DNA of 40,803 bases from Amoebophrya sp. AT5.2 (taxonomy: Eukaryota > Sar > Dinophyceae > Syndiniales > Amoebophryaceae): positions 1 through 40,803 of the forward strand of contig RXOD01003879.1 of NCBI GenBank assembly GCA_005223375.1, read 5' to 3'. The stretch's first letter is position 1, and the number at the start of each line of letters is the position of its first letter. A program made the position numbers and the translations under genes. The notes under the pieces are model-generated. The model was given only the letters and a program-made list of their open reading frames with translations, was not told the DNA's origin and did not search any database. Below, in pieces: positions 1 through 10,420 of this stretch.

Positions 1-95
1 TCTGCAGCTGCTTTCTCTGCAGCTGCTTTCTCTGCAGCTGCTTGCTCTGCAGCTACTTTCTCTGCGGCTGCTTTCTCTGCGGCTGCTTTCTCTGC
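1..95 (-). repeat. 15-bp tandem repeat encoding AEKAA pentads
   Basis: About six imperfect copies of a 15-bp unit (tctgcagctgctttc and variants) start at the left edge. On the minus strand each encodes five residues of the Ala-Glu-Lys/Gln-Ala-Ala type. The period is a multiple of three, so the coding frame is kept and copy number may vary without breaking the gene. The array continues beyond the window. Confidence 0.85.
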
Positions 96-1036
96 TGCGG
101 CCGCGGCAGCTTGCTCTTGCGCAGCACGCTCTTCCTGCTCCCGACGCAATTGCGCCTCTGCCGCCGCCTGCTGCTCCTGCTCTTGCTGGAGTCTCGCAGC
201 TTCCTCCGCAGCACGCTGCTCTTGCTCCAGCCGCAATTGCGCCTCTGCCGCCGCCTGCTGCTCCTGCTCTTGCTGGAGTCTCGCAGCTTCCTCCGCAGCA
301 CGCTGCTCTTGCTCCAGCCGCATTTGCGCTTCTGCCGCCGCCCTCCATTGCTCCTCCTGTTCCTGTTGCCATCTGGCAGCTTCCGCGGCAGCGACGGCCG
401 CGCTATAGTCTGTCTCTGTGGTGCCTCCTTCTACTATCGGCTGCGCAGCCTCGCCTTCCGCCCACTGATTCGCAACCATTTCCGTGCCCTTGTGGGTCGG
501 CTCGACTTCACTGTCGCTGGGAACGATGTTGCCGTTGACCACTTGCCCACTGCCGGCCAGAGCCGTTTCGTGGAACTGCGCGATAGCGGGCTGATCCCCG
601 TCGTCTACTGGCGGCACGAAATTCAAGCTGTATCCAGCGGCGACCTCCGTGTGCTTCGTCGTCTTTCCTTGCTGGGTGGCCAGGTGGAAGCCTTTGTCCT
701 CCAGCTTAGCGAGCGCTCTCTGCACATCGAACTCGTCGTCGTCGCCCCTCGAATCGAAGAAGGTGAGCGTCCGATGCTGCCTGCTCTGCTCCATCTCGGC
801 GGCGAGCGTGGGGTCGTTAAGGAGAAGACTTCGGTCCTCGTCGCTGATTCCCAAATGGTGCTTCACCGCTCCTAGCATGCGATCCCGATACGCCTTCAGC
901 TCGGCAGCTGCAAAATTGTTGGTTTTGGACTCAGTCACTGTGATGGAAGAATCCGAGTCGTCGCTACTGTCAACAAGTTGGAGGATCGACGATCGTTCTT
1001 CATTCGTACAACTACTTACCTTAAGTATACATTCAT
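1..1036 (-). CDS. Coiled-coil repeat protein, N-terminal part (3' end outside window)
   Basis: The minus strand is open from about 966 to the left edge, so the C-terminus is missing. A 17-nt first exon (ATG at 1034-1036) followed by a 53-nt intron, with donor GTAAGT at 1019 and acceptor TGACAG at 967, gives an in-frame start (MNVYLSSDDSDSS). The first exon is the least certain part. The first 170 or so residues are acidic and mixed, with no domain I recognise. After that the chain becomes a long Ala/Glu/Gln helix: two copies of a 29-residue unit beginning EQEQRAAEEAARLQQ, then pentads of the AEKAA type running off the edge. This composition predicts an extended coiled coil or single alpha-helix, perhaps a structural or scaffold protein. 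There is no signal peptide or membrane segment. The stop of the upstream gene lies about 120 bp away, in the same orientation. Function unknown. Confidence 0.7.
142..330 (-). repeat. 87-bp in-frame tandem repeat in the coiled-coil gene
   Basis: An 87-bp unit (29 codons) is present twice with very high identity; the block gtctcgcagcttcctccgca recurs 87 bp apart, near 191 and 278. A third, more diverged half copy flanks each side. The near identity suggests recent duplication or homogenisation. Confidence 0.85.
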
Positions 1037-1157
1037 TGTTGTAATTTTTTTTTTTATTGATTTTGATCGTCCCGCGGAAACTAGAACCGAAAGCGAAACT
1101 TCTTTGACATGTACGTTACAACTTTCTACAAAACTGAAAACACGGCAACATCGAGGC

Positions 1158-3543
1158 TCAGAAAAGTGGCGAGGTACAGAAGTCGATTTTCCTCTTCAGT
1201 GTTTCCTGGTAACTTTTCCGTGCGCGGTAGCACACGAGCAGGATGCCCGAAGCGACGATGATGAAGATCACCAAGCCAAAACGGAAGATCTGGCGAAGAA
1301 ACAGGTCAGCCTCCGGATACGGACAGAAGACGCACGCAGATTCTTGCAGCGGGTACAACGGCATGGCGTAGTCGTCGGGCATCGGCACGTCGCTGATCCC
1401 GCGCTGCGAAAGCCACTCCAGGTTCTGGTGCATCGCCCAGCGGGAGTAGCCTAGAAACTGGCACACTGGGTAGTGGTGCTGGTACAACCCATACATGTCC
1501 TGGTCAGTGATTCGATTGTAGATGTCGTTGTTTTTCAATGAATCCAGCAACAAGGGCTAGGGCGAGTGCGTAAGTTACAAAAAGTTCTTTGAGAATTTGT
1601 TACGTCGAAACTGCACCAAAAAGAAAATCATGAAACAGGACTTCATATGGTACGTAACTTTGTATACCTGAAAGAAGTAGTGGGGTGCGTTAGTGCAGTG
1701 GCTGGCGTAGAATTCGGGCGTCACAATCATGTAGCCGCTTCCGTCGGGCTGCAGGCAATCCACGAATTCGCCGCAATTGTAACCGCTAATTCGCTTTGCC
1801 GAAGCGAGATTGCGATGGGGCGTGCCGCCGGCGTACTGATCGTGCTCGCCGATTACGTACCTGCGCGAGGCCAGGGGTAGGCGTCATAGGTGATCGATGG
1901 CAAACGCTTGATTGGGTGGAGATGTACTTAGTTTGTGTTTCTTTATACAAGCTGATAGGCTCGTCGACAAAAAAAGGTGAAGGTCGTGATGAAGCAACGC
2001 TATTAATACAAAGTAAGTACCTCCTGTGAAACCGGGTTAGCATGTTGCGGTCCGAGAGCATGCAGTTTCTTTCGTCGCCGTCCACGTCGCCCCACTTTGA
2101 TATCGGGTAAACGTCGGCGTTGTGACCGTCCCCGACCGCAAAAAACAAGGCCGCGGACACTCGGTTGTCCAGGTCTCTGCCAAAGGTCGCGATGTGCCCC
2201 CCCTGCCCAATGCCGTGCAACGCGATGCCCATGCCGCAGTCGACGTACTCTAAAGCGCACATCCGCTGCAGCGCGGAGTCCTGCCCGGCGAAAATCTTTT
2301 CCGCCTTCGGCCGTGCGGAAGCGCAGATGTTGGCGTGCTTGTAGGTCCCCCAGTGGCGGTTGTAATCAACCTCCGCAGCAACGTAGCCCCGCATTGCCAT
2401 CTGATACGTGAACTCCTGGCTGAGCGGCGTCCAGAAGTTGTCCCCAGCAGAGGGGAGGAGCAGGTACAAAGGACGGGGACCCATCGCGCCGCCCTGCCGC
2501 CCGGTCTGGACGGAGAGTGCGGCGGGAATGTGCATGCGGATGAGGTACGTTTGCCCGCCCTCGCCGACATAATCGTTCTGGTGCATGTCCTCGTGGTCCA
2601 CATGGTAGTATGTGCGGCTCTGCGCTGCCTCTTTCGTTGCTTCTCCTTCAGCGGAGGATAACGAGAAACTCGTGGGCTCCGAGGAACTCCCCGACGAAGA
2701 AGACGAACTGGAGGAGAAGGGGGCGGACACACGATGGTGTGTCTTGCCATCGTGTGGCCCAGTTGGGTGAGACCCGTGTGCTGCCGCTCCGTCTTCGATT
2801 TCGTTTTCGACGTTCGAAGCCGAACTACTACGCTGCTTTTGTGCCTCGAACAAGGCTGCAGGTTTGGCCGGAAGTGTCTTTTTGCTTTTGGCTTTGACGA
2901 TGCCGTGCTGCCGCGACGACAAGGAAGGCTCTGCTACTACTTTTTCCGAAGCGCTGGCTTTTCTTCTGTGCCTCTTCATTTTTGTGGCCGCCGGCGCCAT
3001 ACGTTGATGTTCGATCGCTGCTGATGTTGACGTCGTAGGCTCCACATCGTGCTGCCCAGCTCCTTGCATTTCCAAGACACTCGCAGGCACCACAACAAAA
3101 GGGCTTTTGCGGTGCTGTTGGTAGGCACGCGACCCATCTTGAACGAGATCTTGTTCAATTGGGGTTCGCTCTGTCCTTGCATCTTCATCATCATCTTGTT
3201 CAGGACTAATTTCGTTTTTGTAGGAAAGCACTTCGTGGTCGTGATGGATGCTGCTGCGTCGGGACGAGGATGAGGACGACACTAGCTTCCCAGCTCCTCC
3301 GGCGGCATCGAGCTCTAACACGCTGCTGGGCGCATCTTCAGGATCCGACGTAATCCACCCTGCAACGCGTTCCTCTCGTCTCAGCCGACTTACAGCCGGC
3401 GCCCCGCCGCGACCGGCGCTTTCCGTTCCCTCTACTTCATCTGAGTAGCGACGATCTTCTAAGAACTGCGTGTCGGAACGACCAGCATGAAGACTTGTAG
3501 ACGGCACCTCCTGCGCGCGAACGCCGGAGCGCGGCCGGGGCAT
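1158..3543 (-). CDS. Alpha/beta-hydrolase-fold protein with C-terminal membrane anchor, nucleophile Ser replaced
   Basis: Three exons: 2021-3543, 1668-1860 and 1158-1556, giving 704 residues (1523+193+399 nt). The ATG at 3543 is the first Met of the open frame. Residues 1-300 are Ser/Asp/Arg-rich and probably disordered. From about residue 330 an alpha/beta-hydrolase core is visible: strand PLYLLLPSAGDN, then MRGYVAAEVDYN, then the nucleophile-elbow position GIALHGIGQGG, then the acid loop YVIGEHDQYAG at the start of exon 2, then a candidate catalytic His in NAPHYFF at the end of exon 2. In the elbow the usual G-x-S-x-G reads G-I-G-Q-G, so the Ser is Gly. Near the C-terminus FRFGLVIFIIVASGILLVCY is a single membrane segment followed by basic residues (type I-like tail). 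Intron 1 uses donor GTACTT with AGGTAC at both junctions; intron 2 uses GTATAC and acceptor CCCTAG. It may be a pseudoenzyme or a diverged esterase; the substrate is unknown. Confidence 0.8.
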
Positions 3544-4395
3544 TTTGCCGTTCAATATATTTTTTTGTCGTTAAAAATAGATCAGCGTCACCAGGGACAG
3601 CGAGAGCGACTCATCTGTTTCTACAACTTCTTTCGGCACCAGACTGTATTTTTGTTTTTCCTTATCGTCGGCGTTCATTGCCGTTGTATGGAGGTCGAAT
3701 GCAGGTACTCTGTTGTTGTTCTACGGCCTTGCCGACCACGCGACCCGCCTGACTACTTGCGAACTACACCACCAGACACTCGGCGTCCCTCGCGGCGCCG
3801 GCGCTCATTGTTTCTTATAATCTTTCCTCTCCTCGACTGCGATAGCGATCGACTCACGAAAAACAAGAAGAAGCACGTAGGCGTAACGGCCTACCAGAAA
3901 AAACGTGACGTAGCCTCGATTCTTTTTTTTCGTTCCGATTCACACAACGATAACATCAAAGCTCTGCTACTGACTGCGCAATCCACTCGTCCTGCTGTGG
4001 CGTTTCCACCTTTTCTTGTTGAAAGCGAATGCGGGGGTGGAGGTGGAGGTGGACCAACCCCAACCTCAACCAACTAAAACTAGCATAGAAGTAGAGAGTG
4101 AGATAAAAGACACGAACTACTCGTGGTATACCAACCTCACATACGCTTCATTTGCTCGCTGACACAGAAACAAGCAGTAAGATCGAACTTGTGCATCATG
4201 TCTACTGTGGTCCTAGACCTAGTCTAACTCGAAAATAAAGCAGTTCGCTTGTACATTGAAAACATCTTCATCTCTGAGAATGATCATTTGTTATCTCGAT
4301 TATACAACGGAGGTTCTGGTGCTGGAGGTTAAGATTTTCTTAGATTACAAACATACTATACTCGTTTTCAAATTCTTGCTCTGCAAGATCACTCG
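3544..4395. other. Intergenic region without a recognisable gene
   Basis: Only short, unconvincing reading frames are present. The region must hold the 5' leader of the hydrolase-like gene and the 3' trailer of the Gln/His-rich gene. A purine-rich tract with repeated ggtgga near 4029-4055, followed by a C/A-rich run, is the only obvious compositional feature. Confidence 0.5.
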
Positions 4396-6414
4396 TCATC
4401 GTACTGGGTCACGCCTCCATGCATGGCCATCCACGTTTTCGTCCCCGCAGCCGTACCGCTCACCTGGTGCCTCGACGCCCTGCAAAAAATCACTTTCGAT
4501 CTGGCCTCGGACACCGCCGACGGCAACGTCATCCTGATAGTTGTAGGCCCCTGCCGCGTCATTAGAATTTTCATTTTTTTCGAACTGCTCTCGACGTTCT
4601 TGTCCGTCGTTTTCGAAATGTTGCTCTTCTTCTTCATCCTCCGCACCGCTGTAATCGTAATTGTACTGGTTGTAGTTGTAACCGTTCTGCATCATCTGTC
4701 CTTCGCTCGAGTGATCGGGTCCACCATCCAGCATGTCGTCGTGAGGCATGAATTCGCCTGCCGCACCTCCCTGCCCATGTCGAAGATGTCCTCCATGATC
4801 GACCTCGTCCTCATCGCAATCGAGATATTGTTCGTTATGCGGCTGCTGTTGCGCTTGAAAATGAGATGCGCCCGGGACCTGCTGAAAATTGAAATCCATG
4901 AACTGCAACTGGTGCTGCGGGGAATAGCCATACAATGGATGCGGGTAGTACATCTGCTGCAGCTGCAGCTGCGCGTTGTACATCATCTGCATCTGCTGTA
5001 CATCTGCTGAATTCTGCATTCCCTCTTCGTCATCTTCTGCTCGCTCATCTTCTGCCCCTGCTGGTTCCGGCGCTTCACGCGCGTCTGGAACCTCGTCCAC
5101 CTCCCCGCCGTAGTTGAAGTTGTGATTCTGCTCCTCGTCGAAGAAGTTTTCCATTTCCACGTCCTGATGCTGCTCACCGCCGTCATCTTCAGCGCCTTCC
5201 AAGAATTCCCCAGAAAAATCGTGGTAATGCTCAGACCCTTTCCCTTGCCCGGCACCCTGTCCATCCACATCAATTTCCCGCGTCCAGTCATGATCGTCGT
5301 GGTCGTCAACGTTCATCTCGTCGCCGGCCCAAAGACCGAAATTCTCACCATCCTCTTGATGTTGATGTTGATCCCCTCCGGAACCCAAAAATAGCTTCTC
5401 GTCATTGCCCTCCTGCGCCTCCTCGTCTAGCTGAAATTCCTCGAAGTTGTCTTGCTCCACGCTCTGCATCTGCATCATGTAGTTGCCTCCCATCATCATG
5501 TTCTGACTCTGACTCGTCTGACTCTGGTGGAACTGCATCAGGTTGTGGATGTGCTGCTGCTCGTGGTGCGGTGAAAAGTTCATCATCAAGCCGTTGCTGC
5601 TCGTCATGTTCATGGTGCCCAGGCCACCACCTATGCAGCCTGCTCCTCCGCCGGTATTGTACATTCCATTTCCACCACCCATTCCCATTGGCATACCGAT
5701 CGCGTTGAAGTCTGGAACGGAATGCAGATTCAGCTCTTGCAGGTAATCGCGTGGCGCCGCTTGCTGGTGTTGGAAGGCGTCTGAAAAAGCAGTGGGCGAA
5801 GCCTGATCATGATAGTTCACGTCGGTTGCGGCGTCGCCATGAAGGCTGTTGGAATTGGAAGCGGCTGCAGCAGAAGCTGTTGTTGCAGCAGTAGCCGCCG
5901 AGGCTTTCTGCCGAACAACTTTTTCTTTTGCTGGTTTTTGCTGTTTCCCACCACGCGGCGCTGCTTTCGGTTTCGGAGCTGCTGGCGCTGCTGGCGTGTC
6001 GTTTGCAATCGGAAGTGGTTCGTCAATTTGCATCGCCACTCCATCGGGCGTCACGCACTTAAGCGCAGGCGCCAGTTCCTTCATGCGATTCTCGATGGCT
6101 GCTTGTAGTCGAACCGCCTGCAGACCGTCCAGCTCCCGCTTTCTTTTTTCCTCCCTTGCAGTGAGCTTTTCTCCGGCTTTCTTCGACGACGATGAGGAGG
6201 ATCCTCCATGAGCTGCGGCATTGTTGGGCCCTCCAGGCTGAAAAGGCTGCACGCCGAGGGATTTCAGGCCGTCATAGACGCGGGACCTGCGCGAAACAAT
6301 CTGCACGAGCGAATCGGAAAACGAATGGAACCGGGTGTAGAGCTGCGCAGACTGCGTCTCCTTCTTGTTTTTCTCCGCGTCGACATCGAGCAGAAACTCG
6401 CGGAGAAAATCCAT
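4396..6414 (-). CDS. Gln/His/Asn/Met-rich disordered protein, 672 residues
   Basis: A single uninterrupted frame from ATG (6414) to TGA (4396). Residues 1-60 (MDFLREFLLDVDAEKNKK...) and roughly 90-130 (AREEKRKRELDGLQAVRLQA) look helical and may pack as short coiled coils. An Ala/Lys-rich stretch follows. From about residue 190 the chain is dominated by Gln, His, Asn, Met and Gly, with later acidic blocks (DDHDDHDW, AEDDEEG) and many Gln-Met-Tyr clusters. I see no catalytic motif, signal peptide or membrane helix. The composition resembles prion-like or transcription-coactivator disordered regions, but this is only a compositional resemblance. The absence of introns in 2 kb is unusual beside its multi-exon neighbours. 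Expression and start are likely but not proven. Confidence 0.75.
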   Translation of the reverse strand: MDFLREFLLDVDAEKNKKETQSAQLYTRFHSFSDSLVQIVSRRSRVYDGLKSLGVQPFQPGGPNNAAAHGGSSSSSSKKAGEKLTAREEKRKRELDGLQAVRLQAAIENRMKELAPALKCVTPDGVAMQIDEPLPIANDTPAAPAAPKPKAAPRGGKQQKPAKEKVVRQKASAATAATTASAAAASNSNSLHGDAATDVNYHDQASPTAFSDAFQHQQAAPRDYLQELNLHSVPDFNAIGMPMGMGGGNGMYNTGGGAGCIGGGLGTMNMTSSNGLMMNFSPHHEQQHIHNLMQFHQSQTSQSQNMMMGGNYMMQMQSVEQDNFEEFQLDEEAQEGNDEKLFLGSGGDQHQHQEDGENFGLWAGDEMNVDDHDDHDWTREIDVDGQGAGQGKGSEHYHDFSGEFLEGAEDDGGEQHQDVEMENFFDEEQNHNFNYGGEVDEVPDAREAPEPAGAEDERAEDDEEGMQNSADVQQMQMMYNAQLQLQQMYYPHPLYGYSPQHQLQFMDFNFQQVPGASHFQAQQQPHNEQYLDCDEDEVDHGGHLRHGQGGAAGEFMPHDDMLDGGPDHSSEGQMMQNGYNYNQYNYDYSGAEDEEEEQHFENDGQERREQFEKNENSNDAAGAYNYQDDVAVGGVRGQIESDFLQGVEAPGERYGCGDENVDGHAWRRDPVR

Positions 6415-7052
6415 TTTTCGTCGTGCACCACCGGTGCGACCAAGATAATGCTAAGTCATCTTCAGGGTTGGACCGATACAGGTTGTCAACTTTCTGGTGC
6501 TGGGGCGAGCACAAGAGCGACTTCGCGATCGAATTCTTCTCTGATTTCTTTGCGACGATAAACTCGACGCCCAAGACGCTCGAAATCTCTGTCACTCAGT
6601 CACTCTTCGGACTCCAACGAACGAAAAATAAAAGCGAAAAAACACATCGAAAGGTGTGCGAGCAACGGTACACGACAACATAAGACTGAAACTTGTTTAT
6701 GTGATGTTTGTGTTTCGAAGGTTCCCATCCGACAGAGCAGAGCGCTAAACGATTTGCTGCTTTGGCCCGCACAAAATCGTGCGAAACTCATCGACGTCAT
6801 CACACACCCTAGCAATAAAGGGCACGTCTGTCTCCACTTTCGCGCTGTCAATCACAACTAGCGTGATCAACTACATCCTTTCATAAAAATAGTTGCGTTG
6901 TGCCATTGACAGCCGCGTCAGTAGTCAGTGTGGGGTCCACCTCGAAGACTGACGCGAGCTTAGTTACGCGTCGGACAAGCCTAAAAAATAAAAAAACGCA
7001 AGAAGCAAACCATCTACAGGAAAAGAAGTTCCCGGGGAAAAACAAAAAATCC
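6415..7052. other. Intergenic region, no gene seen
   Basis: This holds the presumed leader of the Gln/His-rich gene and the trailer of the glycosyltransferase-like gene. A minus-strand frame runs from about 6595 into the coding region in another phase; it lacks an ATG and may only be leader sequence. No RNA gene or repeat was recognised. Confidence 0.45.
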
Positions 7053-10000
7053 TCAGAAAAGCCGGCTGAGCGAGTCTCTGTAGAAGGCTACCGAGCTCGC
7101 GAAGGTCTTGTCGTTGTGCAACTTCATAGTGGCAGCCATCGCTGGCACGTCTTCCTGCAGGAGGTACTTGCACAGCTCCTGCAGGTTGTAGAAGTACTTC
7201 AGCCCGGGCCAGCGGGCGAAGTCGCTGTACCCAAGCCAGTACGCCCGCGAATCCAGTTTGTCGAATGCGAACGGCGGGAATGGGTGCGAGTCCTCGCTTT
7301 TTTTCTCCCCCGCAGCCGGAGCCGCGGAGTCCTCCACCCCGACCAAGGGCGACTTCTTCATGTATATCGGTTTTGTGGTTCCCAGGTTCCCCTCCGCGTG
7401 GTACACCGTGCGGTAAAGCATTTCGCGCGCGGGGAGGAACATCGGCATGTTCATGGAGTAGTACTCGTAAAAGGCCATCAAGGCGGCTTCCCACGGCAAC
7501 AACACGATCGCGGTGTAAGACGCCATTTCGAAAAAGCTCTTCTTCGAATCCGTGTTCAGAACGTCGAATTTGAAGGGTAACTTTCCGAAATGAATCATCC
7601 GCTTGAAGAGACACTCGAAAGTCACCCACTGGAACTTGGTGCGGGAGACGACGCCGACGTAATGCAGCAGTTTCCCCGCGCCGGGAGTGCGGTTTTGAAG
7701 GTGCTTGCGAGGCACGTAGTAGGCCTGGGTGTTGCAGGGGTTGACATTCTAGCTCTTGTGCGGAGGTCTTGTGTCTCAGACAAACGATCCCCCGAGTGAA
7801 GTAAGAGTAGATGTAGAAAAGCTGAAACTACAACTGACATACACGACAACAACGACTAGCAGGACTAGGAGAAGAATTGCGACTGCTAAAAAACACAAAG
7901 GTAGCAGCACGTTCATGTAGCGGTTGTGCGGTCGCAGAATGCGCATGCGGCTGGTGTCATCCTTCCCAAACGCGTACCGAAGCTGCTCGAAGAGCAACGG
8001 GTTATTCGTCACATGCACAGAATTCGCTCTCTGGAAGAAGGCGTGTCCATACTTCCAGAACGTCTCCTCGTGGTCCGCAAAATCGTGAGGCGCCTTCCAC
8101 AACGCAGGCAGCCCCATGTAGTTGAAATTCAGCGCACCAGCCGGGATCAACTGTGTGTTGTAGGAATCGGCTTCAATCAGAGTCAAACAACGACGATCAC
8201 GACCACCGACACGACGAAATACCAGGTCAAAGACGCAAAAAACCTAAACCTTCAGCTCATCAAAAAGGTACGTATAAACTTTTACTTTGCATCAACATGA
8301 AGTACCGCCGCAATCACTGCGCACAGGAAGAAGGGCGACGTGCAGACGAAAAGGTCTGCGGCTTTTGACAGGCTGCTTTGAAACAGCAGCTCCAGCGTCG
8401 CGATCGTCTTCTCCGTCGTGTAGTTTTCGTCGGCCTTGTCAAACGCGCCGAGCAGAGCGGCGATGGGGTCGTCGTCATTGCACAGCATGGGGTACAGGTG
8501 GCACTTGTACGCAATCCCAAAAACGCCTTGCAGGTCGAGATCATAGCCCTGACTGGCGGGAAAAACGTGGTCCGCCATCATCGTGTACGGCTCGAGCGTT
8601 AACGTCGGGTGCGTCCCGAAGAGCAGTACGCGAATGCTGTGCAGAGGCGCTCCCTCCCCCGTGCCGGCTGTTGTGGCCGCGGACGCCGGAACCGTCGTCG
8701 TCTCTGCGCCGTGCGTCCCGGGCAGCGACAGCTGCCAGCTCCAGGCGGACACGTCCTTTCCGGACAAGTCCGGTAGAACTCCCAGATCGCTCGACACCGT
8801 CCTCTGCTGCGCAACCCCAAGCCCTCCTACGAAAGGATTCGTCGTCGCGCGTTGCCCCAGTTCCCACATGGTCGAGTTTTGCATCAGCGACACCAAATCC
8901 CCGCTCTTGAACCGCCACGTCGAGCTCTCCATGTAGTCCAGGCACTGCAGGCTGCCCAGCAGCCCCATGCCCGGGTTCTTCGCGTACTGCAGGTCCCCTG
9001 CCAGACCAAGCACCACCAGCGCGTTGATGATGCCGTATACGCAGATCGGCGTCTGCTGCTTGCTCAAATCGCAGATGTCGTGGAAGAAGCTATCCACCCC
9101 CGTGTACAGTTCCATTTCGTCGGAGAAGGAGGCTTGGATCAGTTCCGTCGCGGTTCTGATCGCGCCGTCATCCATCTTCTGGAGCTGTTTCTTGAAGCCC
9201 TTCCACACCTCGCTGTCGCTGCACTCCAGCTGGTGCAGTACCGGAATTTCGTACGTGGTTTCGTCGTCCAGGTCCTCAGGATGCACAGACATGATGTTGT
9301 CCTCGACGTGGTGGGACATATCAAAGCTGTGGGACATATCCTGGCAGTGGACCACGAAGAACGGCGTAGTGCTGTGGGTGAAGGTGCTCAGGAGAGCGGC
9401 CGCTGTCGTTGCGAGGACGGAGGTAGGCGTCCCTCGCCTCCAGCGGCGCGATTCTATTCTTTGAGGCGGAGGCAGAAGGGTACTGGAGCTGGACGTGGAC
9501 CTTGAGGTTCCAGAGCTGCTAATGCGAGAGCGAGAGCCGGATACGGCTACGGAAGCTTGCACATGCACTTGCTCATCATGCACGAAAGAGGTTCCCCAGT
9601 TTCCGGTGGGCCGCCCTCGTCGTTTGCCAGTCGCATTCCCACCTCTCCCCGTTCCGGTCCCGGTCGATACTACTTGCGGCCGCGGTCTCGATTCATCTGG
9701 TCTCCCCGAAGAACTGGTGCTGCGCGTTTTAGCGCTGGTGTTGCTGGTCGAGAAGATACCCGGATCTTCTCTCGGCGATTCCTTATCCTTCGTGCCCAGC
9801 ACGTGTACCGCTTCTACGACCCAATCCGACGACCTCCTTCTTTTCACCCTTGCGGCGTTGGTAGTCGAGGCAGGACGTGGCTGCCCAGCACGCTCCGACA
9901 TCCGAAGGAGCCTGTCCCCTGTTCTTCTTTTTGCGCCGGGTCCTTGCAGTGGCATCTGCGAGCCGAACGACCCTTCATCGATGGCTCGTCCTGGCGCCTT

Positions 10001-10093
10001 GTGTGCTCGATTGCCTGGCGTCCTCCTCGTCCTCCTCGCTTTACTCGCGCCCCCAGATGGAGCATCCGAAAGTTTGACGCTGGGTACAGACAT
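7053..10093 (-). CDS. Glycosyltransferase-like protein of an algal/protist family (tentative)
   Basis: Exons 8306-10093, 7911-8150 and 7053-7724 give 899 residues, all phase 0. Introns use GTACTT...ACACAG and GTGCTG...ACCCAG. The start is the ATG at 10093; codons upstream in this frame lack an ATG. Residues 1-250 are basic, Ser/Thr-rich and probably disordered, with a weak hydrophobic stretch near 265 (VLATTAAALLSTF) that could be a signal anchor. The conserved-looking part follows: CVYGIINALVVLGLAGDL, VLLFGTHPTLTLEPYTMM, FVCTSPFFLCAVIAA, YMGLPALWKAPHDF, VTNNPLLFEQLRYAFG, ILRPHNRYMN, then LPWEAALMAFYEYYSMNMP and, near the C-terminus, YWLGYSDFARWPGLKYF. The order of Rossmann-like strands and the Pro-Asn/His loops recalls a GT-B glycosyltransferase, and I recall similar block patterns in algal and oomycete proteins of unknown function. 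A Golgi-lumen role is possible. The assignment is inference; the gene model is firmer than the function. Confidence 0.75.
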
Positions 10094-10420
10094 TGTTGCG
10101 AGTGATCTTTTTATTTCCCGGTAGACGGGATGGCGATGGGGCACAGGTTTCCACAGCAAAGGTCCAGGTAACAGACACAGGAGCTTCGCGGTATGAACGC
10201 TTCCGCTACGTACGTTAGTTGTGTGTGAAAAAACCACGTGCGCTGTGATCGACAACCGCGATCATACTGACGGGAACAAGTCGCACCATTTTCAGGATGA
10301 GGGAGGTGCTGAAGCGCAGCGACGAGGATGTATCGGCTTACCCTGAAAATGTGCGTTCTTCAATGATTTCAAATTCTACTTACTTTTCTTTGGGTGCCAC
10401 CGCGCGGCCGACAAGGCTCA
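10094..10420. other. Intergenic region with an intron-like signal
   Basis: On the minus strand a perfect-looking mini-intron (donor GTAAGTAG near 10383, acceptor ATTTTCAG about 41 nt later) sits just downstream of the stop of the 204-residue gene. It may be a trailer intron, or part of an alternative 3' end in another frame. Nothing else is recognised. Confidence 0.4.

Noticed and set aside
7776..7910. Apparent membrane helix after RPHNRYMN (VLLPLCFLAVAILLL) in the glycosyltransferase-like gene
   Set aside because: This is read-through into an intron. Splicing at GTGCTG (7910) to ACCCAG (7725) restores the frame and removes it.
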